From: Streptomyces sp. B21-105
GTDB lineage: Bacteria > Actinomycetota > Actinomycetes > Streptomycetales > Streptomycetaceae
Assembly (NCBI RefSeq): GCF_036898465.1
Contig: NZ_JARUMJ010000001.1
Location: 7,998,001 to 8,062,000 of the forward strand
Reading direction: 5' to 3'
DNA length: 64,000 bases
The position numbers were made by a program, and so were the translations under genes. The notes below the pieces were generated by a model, which worked only from the letters and a program-made list of their open reading frames with translations, searched no databases and was not told where the DNA came from. Below are positions 16,992-26,534 of this stretch, piece by piece; the first letter of the stretch is position 1, and each line of letters begins with the position of its first letter.

Positions 16992-18485
16992 CTACTGGCG
17001 GCTCACCGTCCTGGTCACGCCGGCGACGACCGTGGTGGCCAGGATCCAGCCGGTCACGATGAGGACGTACGCCAGCCACTGGTATGGGCCGGCCGGCGCG
17101 TACGCGCTCTCCTGCCCGAAGGAGATCACCGGCAGCAGCAGGTCGAGGGTGAAGAAGACCGGGTTGAACGGCGGCGCCTCGCCCGCCTTGAGCGGGGCCG
17201 GGTGGTGCCCGGCGTACGCGAGCGAGCCGACGGCCAGCAGGGACAGCAGCCAGACGGCCGCGCGCAGCGGACGGAATCCGTAGCCGACGGCCGCGTCCTG
17301 AAGGTGGCCCCACGCGCGGCCGTACCAGGACAGGGTGCGGCGGTGCCGGCGCTGCTTGGCCAGCTGGACGACCCGGGCCGCCCGGTCGTCGCCGATCCGC
17401 CGGTAGGCGGCCGTCAACTGCTCGTAGGCGTGCGGGTCGAACGCGCCGTCGTCACGTTCCAGCATCGGCAGCCGCCGCTCGGCCGGCTCGTGCGGGGTGA
17501 GGAAGGTGTAGGTGAGGTCCAGCAGGCGCACCTGGTCGGGCAGCATCTCCGGGGCCAGCTGGAGCTGGCCCACTTCGGCCCGCCGCAGGTTGAGCCTGCC
17601 CTTGACCGGGGCGCCCTCGCGCAGCCACAGCTCCCCGATGACGCAGCTGCTCGCCCGCAGCGCGGTGCCGCCCGGGTTGGACAGGGTGGTGCGCAGCAGA
17701 TCCACCCGGCCGGGGACGCGGGCGCCGCGCAGATCGATCCGGCCGTCCGCCCGCAGCCGCCGGCCCAACAGGTTGGAGCCCACCTCGAGGGACTCCGCCG
17801 TCAGCACCTGCGCGCCGGGGTTGCTCAGTTCGGCGTCCTCCAGGTCGATCGAGCCGGTCACGGAGGCGCCGTCGAGCCGGAAAAGGCCCCGCATGCGCAG
17901 GCCGCGGGCGCAGAGATCGTTGTCGATGGAGACCTGGTTGAACTGAAGGACGGGCTGGACCGGCTGGGCGGGCTGGACCGGCGGCTGACCGGGCGGCTGG
18001 GCGGGCTGGGCGGGGTCCGGGGCGGTGATCTGCGCCCCGTCGAGGTACAACGCGCCCGAGATCTGCGCTCTGCTGAGGCGCACCGGGCCGCTGATACGGC
18101 AGCGGGTCAGCCGTAGCCCGCCGTCGATCCGGGCGTGCGAGGCGTCCAGACCGGGCAGTTCGGACTCGCGCAGGCTGACGTAGGCGAGCTGAGCGCCGAC
18201 CAGCCGCGGGGCCTCGTCGAAGCGGCACCGGACCAGCCGGAACATGCTGTCGACGACCGCCTGCCGCAGGTCCAGCAGGCCGGTGACATGCGCGCCGACG
18301 ACTTTGAGGGCGGCTATCTCCCCCGGTTCCCGGGGGCCGTTGAGGAGCAGCGCCCGCAACACCGCCGCCCGCAGCACGGGTCGGGGCCAGTTTCCCTCGC
18401 CCGCGACGCGGAAGTCCACGGTCGCCCCCGTGGCGAAGGCCCGCCACACCCGTCGTTCGGCCGGTGTCAGTGTGTTGATCTCCAT
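16992..18485 (-). CDS. Beta-helix membrane protein (Streptomyces 'membrane-associated oxidoreductase')
   Basis: A 497-residue protein of a family common in Streptomyces. Residues about 60-320 form repeated short strands with periodic Leu and polar residues (GGLRLTRCRISGPVRLSRAQ, then LYLDGAQI and IDLEDAELSNPGAQ), resembling a pentapeptide-repeat or right-handed beta-helix. A Pro/Gln-rich insertion (QPAQPPGQPPVQPAQP) interrupts it near 160-180. After a linker come three hydrophobic segments near 405-425, 450-470 and 475-493, placing it in the membrane with the helix domain probably cytoplasmic. No cofactor motif supports the 'oxidoreductase' label found in databases. Function is unknown. Confidence 0.8.
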   Translation of the reverse strand: MEINTLTPAERRVWRAFATGATVDFRVAGEGNWPRPVLRAAVLRALLLNGPREPGEIAALKVVGAHVTGLLDLRQAVVDSMFRLVRCRFDEAPRLVGAQLAYVSLRESELPGLDASHARIDGGLRLTRCRISGPVRLSRAQISGALYLDGAQITAPDPAQPAQPPGQPPVQPAQPVQPVLQFNQVSIDNDLCARGLRMRGLFRLDGASVTGSIDLEDAELSNPGAQVLTAESLEVGSNLLGRRLRADGRIDLRGARVPGRVDLLRTTLSNPGGTALRASSCVIGELWLREGAPVKGRLNLRRAEVGQLQLAPEMLPDQVRLLDLTYTFLTPHEPAERRLPMLERDDGAFDPHAYEQLTAAYRRIGDDRAARVVQLAKQRRHRRTLSWYGRAWGHLQDAAVGYGFRPLRAAVWLLSLLAVGSLAYAGHHPAPLKAGEAPPFNPVFFTLDLLLPVISFGQESAYAPAGPYQWLAYVLIVTGWILATTVVAGVTRTVSRQ

Positions 18486-18540
18486 CAGCCGCGACTCTGG
18501 CGGGCCCTCGTGAGCGGTGTCAACCGCCTGTGCCCGTACG

Positions 18541-18588
18541 CCCGTAAGCCCCTCTGCCCGTAAGCCCCTCTGTCCGTAAGCCCCTCTG
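18541..18588. repeat. Three-copy 16-base tandem repeat
   Basis: CCCGTAAGCCCCTCTG is repeated three times (18541, 18557, 18573; the third starts with T) in the gap between the beta-helix protein gene start and the end of gnd. A fourth truncated copy is visible after it. It may affect promoter spacing for the beta-helix gene but no function is visible. Confidence 0.8.
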
Positions 18589-18626
18589 CCCTACGTCCTT
18601 ACGCCCGTCCGCCGGTTCGGCCGGGT

Positions 18627-19517
18627 CTACTTCTCCGCCGACTCCACGGCGTGGCCGCCGAACTGGTTGCGCAGCGCGGCGATCATCTTCATCTGCAGCG
18701 AGTCGTCCTGCCGGGAGGCGAACCGCGCGAACAGCGACGCCGTGATGGCGGGCAGCGGCACGGCGTTGTCGATGGCGGCCTCGACGGTCCAGCGGCCCTC
18801 GCCGGAGTCCTCGGCGTAACCGCGCAGCTTGTCCAGGTGGGTGTCCTCGTCGAGGGCGTTGACCGCCAGGTCGAGCAGCCAGGACCGGATGACGGTGCCC
18901 TCCTGCCAGGACCGGAAGACCTCGCGCACGTTCTCCACCGAGTCGATCTTCTCCAGCAGCTCCCAGCCCTCGGCGTAGGCCTGCATCATGGCGTACTCGA
19001 TGCCGTTGTGGACCATCTTCGAGAAGTGCCCGGCGCCGACCTTGCCCGCGTGGACGTAGCCGTACGGGCCGTCCGGCTTCAGGGCGTCGAAGATCGGCTG
19101 CACCCGGGCGATGTGCTCAGCGTCGCCGCCGACCATGAGGGCGTAGCCGTTCTGCAGGCCCCAGACGCCCCCTGAGACGCCCGCGTCGACGAAGCCGATG
19201 CCCTTGGCGCCGAGTTCGGCGGCGTGCTTCTCGTCGTCCGTCCAGCGGGAGTTGCCGCCGTCGACGACGGTGTCGCCGGGCTCGAGCAGGTCGCCGAGTT
19301 CGTCGACGACGGACTGGGTGGCGGCGCCGGCCGGGACCATCACCCACACCGTGCGCGGCGCCTCGAGGCTGCCGACGAGCTCGGCGAGGTCCTTGACGTC
19401 GGAGACCTCGGGGTTGCGGTCGAATCCGACGACGGTGTGGCCGGCGCGGCGGATCCGCTCGCGCATGTTGCCGCCCATCTTGCCCAGACCGACCAGGCCC
19501 AGCTGCATCGATGTCAT
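18627..19517 (-). CDS. gnd: 6-phosphogluconate dehydrogenase (decarboxylating), short type
   Basis: A 296-residue enzyme of the short (YqeC/GndA) class found in actinobacteria. It shows the N-terminal dinucleotide fold (LGLVGLGKMGGNM), the substrate motif VDGGNSRWTD (about residues 86-95) and the catalytic stretch GHFSKMVHNGIEYAMMQAYA with the general-base lysine. It oxidises 6-phosphogluconate to ribulose 5-phosphate, CO2 and NAD(P)H. It follows pgi by 9 bases and is the last gene of the zwf-opcA-pgi-gnd operon. An in-frame ATG at MQLG, three residues later, is an alternative start. Equivalent to SCO6658 by remembered gene order. Confidence 0.93.
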   Translation of the reverse strand: MTSMQLGLVGLGKMGGNMRERIRRAGHTVVGFDRNPEVSDVKDLAELVGSLEAPRTVWVMVPAGAATQSVVDELGDLLEPGDTVVDGGNSRWTDDEKHAAELGAKGIGFVDAGVSGGVWGLQNGYALMVGGDAEHIARVQPIFDALKPDGPYGYVHAGKVGAGHFSKMVHNGIEYAMMQAYAEGWELLEKIDSVENVREVFRSWQEGTVIRSWLLDLAVNALDEDTHLDKLRGYAEDSGEGRWTVEAAIDNAVPLPAITASLFARFASRQDDSLQMKMIAALRNQFGGHAVESAEK

Positions 19518-19526
19518 GTCAGTTCT

Positions 19527-21167
19527 CTACTTCCTGAGTTCGCGGTAGGCGGCGACGAGAGCGGTGGTGGAGGGGTCGAGGCCGGGCACGTCGGCGCCTT
19601 CGGTGAGGGCCGGTTCGACGCGCTTGGCGAGGACCTTGCCGAGCTCCACGCCCCACTGGTCGAAGGAGTCGATGTTCCACACCGCGCCCTGCACGAACAC
19701 CTTGTGCTCGTAGAGGGCGATGAGCTGGCCGAGCACCGACGGGGTCAGTGCGGTCGCCAGGATCGTGGTCGTGGGGTGGTCGCCCTGGAACGTCTTGTGG
19801 GCGACCAGCTCCTTTGGAACCCCTTCCGCGCGGACCTCCTCGGGCGTCCTGCCGAACGCCAGCGCCTGCGTCTGCGCGAAGAAGTTCGCCATCAACAGGT
19901 CGTGCTGGGCCGCCAGTTCGCCGCCCAGCTCGTCGACGGGCCGGGCGAAGCCGATGAAGTCCGCCGGGATGAGCTTCGTGCCCTGGTGGATCAACTGGTA
20001 GTAGGCGTGCTGCCCGTTGGTGCCGGGCGTGCCCCACACCACCGGCCCGGTCTGCCAGCTCACGGGCCGGCCCTCGCGGTCCACCGACTTGCCGTTGGAC
20101 TCCATGTCCAGCTGCTGGAGATAGGCGGCGAACTTCGACAGATAGTGGCTGTAGGGCAGCACCGCGTGCGACTGGGCGTCGTGGAAGTTGCCGTACCAGA
20201 CGCCCAGCAGGCCCAGGATCAGCGGGGCGTTCGACTCGGCAGGCGCGGTGCGGAAGTGCTCGTCGACGAGGTGGAACCCGTCGAGCAGCTCACGGAACCG
20301 GTCCGGGCCGACGGCGATCATCAGCGACAGGCCGATCGCCGAGTCGAAGGAGTAGCGGCCGCCGACCCAGTCCCAGAACTCGAACATGTTCGCCGTGTCG
20401 ATGCCGAAGCCGGCGACCTTCCCGGCGTTCGTCGACAGCGCCACGAAGTGCCGGGCGACCGCCTTCTCGTCGCCGCCCAGCCCGTCCAGGAGCCAGGAAC
20501 GGGCCGACGTGGCGTTGGTGATCGTCTCGATGGTGGTGAACGTCTTCGACGCGACGATGAACAGCGTCTCGGCCGGATCCAGGTCCCGGACCGCCTCGTG
20601 CAGGTCCGCGCCGTCCACGTTGGACACGAACCGGAACGTCAACTCGCGTGCGGTGTACGGCCGCAGCGCCTCGTAGGCCATCGCCGGGCCCAGGTCGGAA
20701 CCGCCGATGCCGATGTTGACGACGTTGCGGATACGCCGCCCGGTGTGCCCGGTCCACTCGCCGGAGCGCACCCGCTCCGCGAAGCCGGCCATCCGGTCGA
20801 GCACGGCGTGCACCGCGGGGACCACGTTCTCTCCGTCGACCTCCACCACCGCGTCACGCGGCGCGCGCAGCGCGGTGTGCAGCACCGCACGGTCCTCGGT
20901 GAGGTTGATCCGCTCGCCGCGGAACATCGCGTCACGCAGCCCGAACACATCGGTGGCGGCAGCCAGTTCCTGCAGCAGCGCGAGGGTCTCGTCGGTGACG
21001 AGGTTCTTCGAGTAGTCGATGCGCAGATCACCGACGCGCACCACGTACCGCTCGGCGCGCTGCGGGTCCGTGGCGAACAGGTCCCGCAGACCCGCCTGCC
21101 GTCCGGCGCGGTGGTCGGCGAGGGCGGTCCACTCGGGCCGCCGGTCGGGACGGGGGGTGTCAGACAT
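19527..21167 (-). CDS. pgi: Glucose-6-phosphate isomerase
   Basis: A 546-residue enzyme of the long bacterial PGI type. The two family signatures are present: [20 protein letters not shown] near 145-165 and the C-terminal [17 protein letters not shown], together with the active-site [15 protein letters not shown]. It interconverts glucose 6-phosphate and fructose 6-phosphate in the cytoplasm, returning carbon to the oxidative pentose pathway encoded by the same operon. It overlaps the end of opcA by 8 bases. Length and all catalytic regions are normal. Confidence 0.95.
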   Translation of the reverse strand: MSDTPRPDRRPEWTALADHRAGRQAGLRDLFATDPQRAERYVVRVGDLRIDYSKNLVTDETLALLQELAAATDVFGLRDAMFRGERINLTEDRAVLHTALRAPRDAVVEVDGENVVPAVHAVLDRMAGFAERVRSGEWTGHTGRRIRNVVNIGIGGSDLGPAMAYEALRPYTARELTFRFVSNVDGADLHEAVRDLDPAETLFIVASKTFTTIETITNATSARSWLLDGLGGDEKAVARHFVALSTNAGKVAGFGIDTANMFEFWDWVGGRYSFDSAIGLSLMIAVGPDRFRELLDGFHLVDEHFRTAPAESNAPLILGLLGVWYGNFHDAQSHAVLPYSHYLSKFAAYLQQLDMESNGKSVDREGRPVSWQTGPVVWGTPGTNGQHAYYQLIHQGTKLIPADFIGFARPVDELGGELAAQHDLLMANFFAQTQALAFGRTPEEVRAEGVPKELVAHKTFQGDHPTTTILATALTPSVLGQLIALYEHKVFVQGAVWNIDSFDQWGVELGKVLAKRVEPALTEGADVPGLDPSTTALVAAYRELRK

Positions 21168-22095
21168 GAGCAGGGGTCTCCTTGGTGCCCTCGCCGCGCA
21201 GGGCGATGGCGTACATCTCGTCGGCGTCGAGGCGCCTGAGCTCCTCGGCGATGAGTTCGGAGGTGGTGCGGACCTTCAGCGCGAGGGTGCGCGAAGGCTG
21301 GCCGGGCAGGGTGAGCGTGGCCAGCGGGCCCTCGGGGCGGTCGATGACGATGTCGCCGTCCGCCGTGCCGAGCCGTACGGCCGTGACGACCGGGCCGTCG
21401 GTGACCACGCGGTCGATCGTGACCTTCAGCCGCGCCTCCAGCCAGCGGGCCAGCAGCTCCGCGGCGGGGTTGTCGGCCTCGGCCTCGACGGCGCCCGAGA
21501 CGATCGGCACCCGGGCCTGGTCCAGGGCCGCCGCCAGCATCGAGCGCCACGGGGTGAGCCGGGTCCAGGCGAGATCGGTGTCGCCGGGCGCGTAGGAGCT
21601 CATCCGGGTCTCCAGGGCCCGCAGCGGGTTCTCGACGGCGTACAGGTCGGTGATCCTGCGCTGGGCCAGCGCGCCCAGCGGGTCCTTCGACGGGTTCTGC
21701 GGCGCGTCGACGGGCCACCACACGACGACCGGCGCGTCCGGCAGCAGCAGCGGCAGCACGACGGAGTCGGCGTGGTCGGAGACCTCGCCGTAGGTCCGCA
21801 GCACGACCGTCTCGCCGGTGCCGGCCTCCGAGCCGACCCGGACCTCGGCGTCCAGCCGCGACAGGGTGCGCTCGCGCGGGGTCCGGGCGTGCCGCTTGAT
21901 GACGACGAGGGTGCGCGAGGGATGCTCGTGCGAGGCCTCCTCGGCCGCCTTGATCGCGTCGTAGGCGTTCTCCTCGTCCGTGACGATGACCATCGTCAGG
22001 ACCATGCCCACGGCCGGTGTGCCGATGGCGCGGCGGCCCTTCACCAGCGCCTTGTTGATCTTGCTTGCAGTGGTGTCGGTCAGGTCGATCTTCAT
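21160..22095 (-). CDS. opcA: Glucose-6-phosphate dehydrogenase assembly protein
   Basis: A 311-residue OpcA protein, the actinobacterial and cyanobacterial partner that assembles or activates glucose-6-phosphate dehydrogenase. Recognisable stretches are [17 protein letters not shown] (about residues 70-86), the [19 protein letters not shown] segment near 130 and [23 protein letters not shown] near the C-terminus. The ATG overlaps the zwf stop (ATGA), consistent with obligate coupling of the two subunits. It overlaps pgi at its 3' end. No signs of damage. Confidence 0.93.
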   Translation of the reverse strand: MKIDLTDTTASKINKALVKGRRAIGTPAVGMVLTMVIVTDEENAYDAIKAAEEASHEHPSRTLVVIKRHARTPRERTLSRLDAEVRVGSEAGTGETVVLRTYGEVSDHADSVVLPLLLPDAPVVVWWPVDAPQNPSKDPLGALAQRRITDLYAVENPLRALETRMSSYAPGDTDLAWTRLTPWRSMLAAALDQARVPIVSGAVEAEADNPAAELLARWLEARLKVTIDRVVTDGPVVTAVRLGTADGDIVIDRPEGPLATLTLPGQPSRTLALKVRTTSELIAEELRRLDADEMYAIALRGEGTKETPAHV

Positions 22096-23636
22096 GGCCT
22101 GCGCCAGCTCCGTCCGTCTCGTGCGAGCATCTCGTCGGCTTCCTCGGGTCCCCAGCTGCCCGAGGGGTACTGCGCGGGCCTGCCGTGCCGTGCCCAGTAC
22201 TCCTCGATCGGGTCGAGGATCTTCCAGGACTCTTCCACTTCCTGGTGGCGCGGGAACAGGTTGGCGTCGCCGAGCAGCACGTCCAGGATGAGGCGTTCGT
22301 ACGCCTCGGGACTGGACTCGGTGAAGGACTCGCCGTAGGCGAAGTCCATCGTGACGTCCCGGATCTCCATGGAGGTGCCGGGCACCTTGGAGCCGAAGCG
22401 GACCGTGATGCCCTCGTCGGGCTGGACCCGGATGACGATGGCGTTCGCGCCGAGCTCCTCGGTGGCCGTGGAGTCGAAGGGGGAGTGCGGGGCCCGCTGG
22501 AAGACGACCGCGATCTCGGTCACGCGCCGGCCGAGGCGCTTGCCGGTGCGCAGGTAGAACGGGACGCCCGCCCAACGCCGGTTGTCGACGTTCAGCTTCA
22601 CCGCGGCGAACGTGTCCGTCGTGGACGACGGGTCGATGCCGTCCTCATCGAGGTAGCCGCGCACCCTCTCACCGCCCTGCCAGGCAGCCGCGTACTGCGC
22701 CCGCACGGTGTGCAGGCCCAGGTCGTCGGGCAGCTTCACGGACCGCAGGACCTTGAGCTTCTCGGTGAGCAGCGAGGAGGCGTCGAAGGAGGCCGGCTCC
22801 TCCATGGCGGTCAGTGCCATCAGCTGGAGGAGGTGGTTCTGGATGACGTCACGGGCCGAGCCGATCCCGTCGTAGTAGCCGGCCCGGCCGCCGATGCCGA
22901 TGTCCTCGGCCATGGTGATCTGCACGTGGTCCACGAACGACCGGTTCCAGATCGGCTCGAACATGGTGTTCGCGAAGCGGAGCGCCAGAATGTTCTGGAC
23001 GGTCTCCTTGCCCAGGTAGTGGTCGATGCGGAAGACCTGGTCGGGTTCGAACACGTCGTGCACCACCGCGTTGAGCTCCTGAGCGCTCGCCAGGTCGCGC
23101 CCGAACGGCTTCTCGATGACCGCGCGCCGCCAGGAGCCCTCCGGCGCCTTCGCCAGCCCGTGCTTCTTGAGCTGCTCGACCACCTTGGGGAAGAACTTCG
23201 GCGGCACGGAGAGGTAGAAGGCGAAGTTGCCGCCGGTGCCCCGGGACGCGTCCAGCTCCTCCACGGCCGTCTTGAGCTGCTTGAACGCCGTGTCGTCGTC
23301 GAAGTCGCCGGGGATGAACCGCATGCCCTCGGCGAGCTGCTGCCAGACCTCCTCGCGGAACGGGGTGCGGGCGTGCTCGCGCACCGCGTCGTGGACGATC
23401 TGCGCGAAGTCCTCGTCCTCCCAGTCACGGCGGGCGAAGCCGACGAGCGAGAAGCCCGGCGGGAGCAGCCCGCGGTTGGCGAGGTCGTACACCGCGGGCA
23501 TCAGTTTCTTGCGGGACAGGTCGCCCGTCACCCCGAAGATGACGAGGCCGGACGGGCCCGCGATGCGGGGCAGGCGCCGGTCGCGGGGGTCCCTCAGAGG
23601 GTTCTCCCAGGCCGCGCCGAGACTGCTGCTGCTCAT
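22092..23636 (-). CDS. zwf: Glucose-6-phosphate 1-dehydrogenase
   Basis: A 514-residue enzyme. The NADP-binding loop is VIFGVTGDLSRKKLMPAVYD (about residues 33-52), the substrate site is RIDHYLGKETVQN with the catalytic His and Lys, and the C-terminal G6PD domain is complete. It oxidises glucose 6-phosphate to 6-phosphogluconolactone, the first step of the oxidative pentose phosphate route. The ATG overlaps the stop of an upstream partial frame similar to transaldolase, which suggests that zwf was once translationally coupled to a tal gene. It now heads the operon zwf-opcA-pgi-gnd. Streptomyces usually carry a second copy elsewhere. Confidence 0.95.
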   Translation of the reverse strand: MSSSSLGAAWENPLRDPRDRRLPRIAGPSGLVIFGVTGDLSRKKLMPAVYDLANRGLLPPGFSLVGFARRDWEDEDFAQIVHDAVREHARTPFREEVWQQLAEGMRFIPGDFDDDTAFKQLKTAVEELDASRGTGGNFAFYLSVPPKFFPKVVEQLKKHGLAKAPEGSWRRAVIEKPFGRDLASAQELNAVVHDVFEPDQVFRIDHYLGKETVQNILALRFANTMFEPIWNRSFVDHVQITMAEDIGIGGRAGYYDGIGSARDVIQNHLLQLMALTAMEEPASFDASSLLTEKLKVLRSVKLPDDLGLHTVRAQYAAAWQGGERVRGYLDEDGIDPSSTTDTFAAVKLNVDNRRWAGVPFYLRTGKRLGRRVTEIAVVFQRAPHSPFDSTATEELGANAIVIRVQPDEGITVRFGSKVPGTSMEIRDVTMDFAYGESFTESSPEAYERLILDVLLGDANLFPRHQEVEESWKILDPIEEYWARHGRPAQYPSGSWGPEEADEMLARDGRSWRRP

Positions 23637-23824
23637 TCCGCGTCAACTCCCTTGATCGTCGGCGGCTTCGAGACCGTGTCCAGAGGGTTCTGCCACGCCG
23701 CCCCGGACTCGGCGACGCCCTCGTACTCCAACCGGGTGACCACCTCGTCGCGGGAGATGCCCGGCGGCGGCCGGTGGTCCCCATCCCTGTCCCCGTTCGG
23801 CTTGTCCTTGTCGGCAGGAAACCG
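23633..23824 (-). pseudogene. tal: Probable 3' remnant of a transaldolase gene
   Basis: A 63-codon frame without any credible start ends in TGA overlapping the zwf ATG. Its second half reads GISRDEVVTRLEYEGVAESG followed by AAWQNPLDTV, which aligns in pattern with the C-terminal helix of transaldolase (DEVVxxLExEGVxxFxxxWxxLL). Upstream the frame hits TGA at 23825-23827. In S. coelicolor, as I remember, tal and tkt precede zwf at this place (SCO6662, SCO6663); here both are missing and an unrelated AraC gene follows. A short start-like segment in another frame (ATG 23846, MSTSTEVTVS) could be the other edge of the deletion. The similarity is short, so this call is an inference. Confidence 0.5.
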
Positions 23825-23898
23825 TCACCTCGGTGGACGTGCTCATCTTCAAGACATCCTCGACGGGAGCGGCCGGCGGCTCTGACGTGTTCAAACTT

Positions 23899-23913
23899 AA
23901 AAGTCTGACTTTT
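23899..23913. promoter_or_regulatory. A/T-rich 15-base palindrome
   Basis: AAAAGTCTGACTTTT is perfectly symmetric about one central base and is conspicuously A/T-rich for this genome. It lies 115 bases before the araC-like gene and 263 bases before zwf, so it could be an operator for either direction. Its cognate regulator is unknown; AraC proteins usually bind direct repeats. Confidence 0.55.
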
Positions 23914-24013
23914 CGGCGGGTAGGTCTCCCTGTGTCAGGCTTTGGTGAAAGTGGGACACCCCCGGGCGACAGATGAGCACCCCGGGACGGCAACTGGGCG
24001 GCGCGAGCAGGAC

Positions 24014-24943
24014 ATGGCGGACACAAGCACCCCAAGCATCCCAAGCGTCCATGGTGGCGCCGGGAACGGCGGCATCAGAACCTTCCCCTTCCCCGTCGAG
24101 CGCAGCGTCGGCGGCATCGGTATGCAGGTGGGCCCGATGGGGCCCGCGCTCGGCGGCCGCTCCTGGCGCACGGATGCCCCGCCGGACCGCGTGCACCGCA
24201 TCGACTTCCACGTGGTGATGCTGTTCGACGCCGGCCCCGTCCGCCACATGATCGACTTCACCCGGCACGAGGCGGCGGCCGGCGACGTGCTGTGGATCCG
24301 CCCGGGCCAGGTCCACCGCTTCTCGACGTCGAGCGAGTACCGCGGAACCGCCCTGACCATGCAGCCCGGATTCCTGCCGCGCGCCACCGTCGAGGCGACC
24401 GGCCTCTACCGCTACGACCTGCCGCCGCTGCTGCATCCCGACGAGGCACAGCTCGCCGGGCTGCGCGCGGCACTGACGTACCTGCGGCGGGAGTACGACG
24501 ACGGCGCCGAGGGCACCCTGCCGCCGGGCCTGCACGCGGCGGTGCTGCGGCACTCGCTGACGGCGTTCCTGCTGCGGCTCGCGCACCTGGCGGCGAGCGG
24601 CGCGGAGGCGGCACGGCGTCAGGCCGACACCACGTTCACGCTGTTCCGGGACGCGGTGGAAAAGGAGTTCGCCGCCAACCACAGTGTCAGCGCCTACGCC
24701 GACTCCCTCGGCTACTCCCGGCGCACCCTCGTGCGGGCGGTCCGCGCGGCCACCGGCGAGACGCCCAAGGGATTCATCGACAAGCGGGTCGTCCTGGAGG
24801 CGAAACGGCTCCTCGCCCACACGGACCTGCCGGTCGGCCGGGTGGGCGCGGCGGTCGGCTTCCCCGACCCGGCGAACTTCTCCAAGTTCTTCCAACTGCA
24901 CACCGGCCAGACGCCGGTGGCCTTCCGCGCCGACCAGGGCTGA
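24014..24943 (+). CDS. AraC-family transcriptional regulator
   Basis: A 309-residue regulator with an N-terminal cupin-like sensing domain and a C-terminal double helix-turn-helix. The cupin half includes HMIDFTRHEAAAGDVLWIRP and HRFSTSSEYRGTALTMQPGF (about residues 75-125). The DNA-binding half reads HSVSAYADSLGYSRRTLVRA and then VGRVGAAVGFPDPANFSKFF with the usual TPVAFR ending. The ATG at 24014 is chosen because the protein then begins just before the conserved region; an upstream TTG at 23942 would add 24 residues. It likely activates sugar or polysaccharide genes, possibly the convergent GH16 gene, in response to a small ligand. Target genes are not proven. Confidence 0.85.
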   Translation: MADTSTPSIPSVHGGAGNGGIRTFPFPVERSVGGIGMQVGPMGPALGGRSWRTDAPPDRVHRIDFHVVMLFDAGPVRHMIDFTRHEAAAGDVLWIRPGQVHRFSTSSEYRGTALTMQPGFLPRATVEATGLYRYDLPPLLHPDEAQLAGLRAALTYLRREYDDGAEGTLPPGLHAAVLRHSLTAFLLRLAHLAASGAEAARRQADTTFTLFRDAVEKEFAANHSVSAYADSLGYSRRTLVRAVRAATGETPKGFIDKRVVLEAKRLLAHTDLPVGRVGAAVGFPDPANFSKFFQLHTGQTPVAFRADQG

Positions 24944-24998
24944 CGGCGGCGGCGGGCGCGAGGGCGGGGGCCTGCGCGTTTCGCGTGCGCGCGGGCAG

Positions 24999-25047
24999 GA
25001 CGGCGCCGGGGGCCGGCCTCGGTGTGAGGCCGGCCCCCGGCGCCGTC
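24999..25047. terminator. Strong bidirectional terminator
   Basis: Bases 24999-25020 pair perfectly with 25026-25047 (22 base pairs, loop GGTGT). It lies between the convergent AraC and GH16 genes, 55 bases after one stop and 43 after the other. A direct repeat GCCGTCGGTCAGTG follows at its right side. Confidence 0.85.
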
Positions 25048-25089
25048 GAGCCGTCGAGCCGTCGGTCAGTGTTGTCGCCGGGCCGTCGG

Positions 25090-26484
25090 TCAGTGGCCGA
25101 AGGTGAACCAGTTGACGTTCACGAAGTCCGCCGGCTGGCCGCTGGTGAAGGTCAGGTAGACGTCGTGGGTGCCGGTGACGGCGCTGATGTTCGCGGGGAT
25201 CGTCCGCCAGCTCTGCCAGCCGCCGGTGTTGCCCACCGCGAAGCTGCCGACCGGGGCGGCGCTGCGGCTGTCGAGGCGCACCTCGACCAGTCCGCTGACG
25301 CCGCCCGCCGCACCGCCCGCGACCCGGGCGCTGAACTGGGTCGCCGCGGACGAGCCGAACTTCACGCCCTTGTACAGCGCCCAGTCGCCATTGGCGAGGG
25401 AGCCGATGTTCTGCCCGCCGCCGCTGTCCGAGGTGGACTCGGTCATCGTGCCCGACTGGCTGTCGTACGACTCGGCCTGGATCGTGCCGTAGGCGTCCCG
25501 GGCGCCGGCCGGCGGGGGAGTCGTGGTGCCGCCGCCGGTGCCCGCGGCCTGCAGCACCTGCACGTAGTCGACCACCATCGGACGGCCCGGCTGGGTGTCG
25601 CCGTCCAGGCCGCCGCCGAAGGCGTCGGGGAAGGCCCCGCCCATCGCGACGTTCAGGATGACGAAGTAGCCGTGGTTCGTCGCGTTGGTCCACGTCGTCG
25701 CGTCGACCTGGTTGGCGGTGACGGTGTGGTAGTTCACGCCGTCGACGTAGAAGCGGATCGCCTCGGGGCTCACCGAGCGGTCCCACTCCATGCTGTAGGT
25801 GTGGAAGCCGGACTGGCAGGTCGTGTTGGGACACGCGACGGAGTTGCCGATGCCGGTCGTCTCGTTGCACGGGCCGCCCGGGTTGGTGCCGCAGTGCATC
25901 GTCGCCCACACCTTGTTGAGGCCCTGGACGTTCTCCATGATGTCCAGCTCGCCGACGCCCGGCCAGTTCTGGTAGTTGCCCCGGTACGGCGCGCCGAGCG
26001 CCCAGAACGCGGGCCAGTAGCCCTCGGCGGCGGTGCCGGTCACGTTCGGCATCTGGATCCGCGCCTCGACGCGCAGTTTGCCGCCGGACGGGGGCTGGAA
26101 GTCGGTGCGGTTGGTCTCGATGCGGCCGGACGTCCAGCGGCCGGCGGAGTCGCGCAGCGGGGTGATGCGCAGGTTGCCGTTGCCGTCGAGCGAGACGTTG
26201 GCCGTGCTGTTGGTCATCGTCTCGACTTCGCCGGTGCCCCAGTTGGCGGGGCCGCCCGGATACGAAGTGCCGGTGCTGTACTGCCAGTTGGACGGGTTGA
26301 CGCCGGTTCCGGCGGTGCCGGTGAAGTCGTCGAGGAAGACCTGGGTCCAGCCGGACGGCGGCGTCGGCGCGGAGGCGTTCGCGGGCAGGGTGACGGCCGC
26401 GGCGGCCGCCGCCGCCAGACCGAGCGTGCTGAGCACGGCGATGAGCGCGCGTCGCCGTCGAGGGATGCCGGAGGTAGCACTCAT
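25090..26484 (-). CDS. Secreted GH16 endo-beta-1,3-glucanase with CBM6-like module
   Basis: A 464-residue extracellular glycosidase. It opens with a twin-Arg/basic n-region and Ala-rich core ending in ANASA (about residue 39). The GH16 catalytic domain spans about 43-310 with the active site GELDIMEN (nucleophile Glu179, acid/base Glu184). A Gly/Thr/Pro linker (about 315-325) leads to a C-terminal carbohydrate-binding module of CBM6 type beginning with TIQAESYDSQSG and containing NGDWALYKGV. It should cut beta-1,3-glucans such as laminarin or fungal wall glucan. A 20-base perfect palindrome stands 51 bases before the start, so expression is probably controlled by a LacI-type regulator. Confidence 0.93.
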   Translation of the reverse strand: MSATSGIPRRRRALIAVLSTLGLAAAAAAAVTLPANASAPTPPSGWTQVFLDDFTGTAGTGVNPSNWQYSTGTSYPGGPANWGTGEVETMTNSTANVSLDGNGNLRITPLRDSAGRWTSGRIETNRTDFQPPSGGKLRVEARIQMPNVTGTAAEGYWPAFWALGAPYRGNYQNWPGVGELDIMENVQGLNKVWATMHCGTNPGGPCNETTGIGNSVACPNTTCQSGFHTYSMEWDRSVSPEAIRFYVDGVNYHTVTANQVDATTWTNATNHGYFVILNVAMGGAFPDAFGGGLDGDTQPGRPMVVDYVQVLQAAGTGGGTTTPPPAGARDAYGTIQAESYDSQSGTMTESTSDSGGGQNIGSLANGDWALYKGVKFGSSAATQFSARVAGGAAGGVSGLVEVRLDSRSAAPVGSFAVGNTGGWQSWRTIPANISAVTGTHDVYLTFTSGQPADFVNVNWFTFGH

Positions 26485-26534
26485 GAGGGGGGGCCTCTCG
26501 GGTACGGAGTGATGGCGCGGGTGCCTTTCCCAAC

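Noticed and set aside
23643..24044. Minus-strand frame across the zwf upstream region as a gene
   Set aside because: It translates to low-complexity Gly/Arg/Pro sequence; the frame overlapping zwf by ATGA is the one with transaldolase-like pattern.
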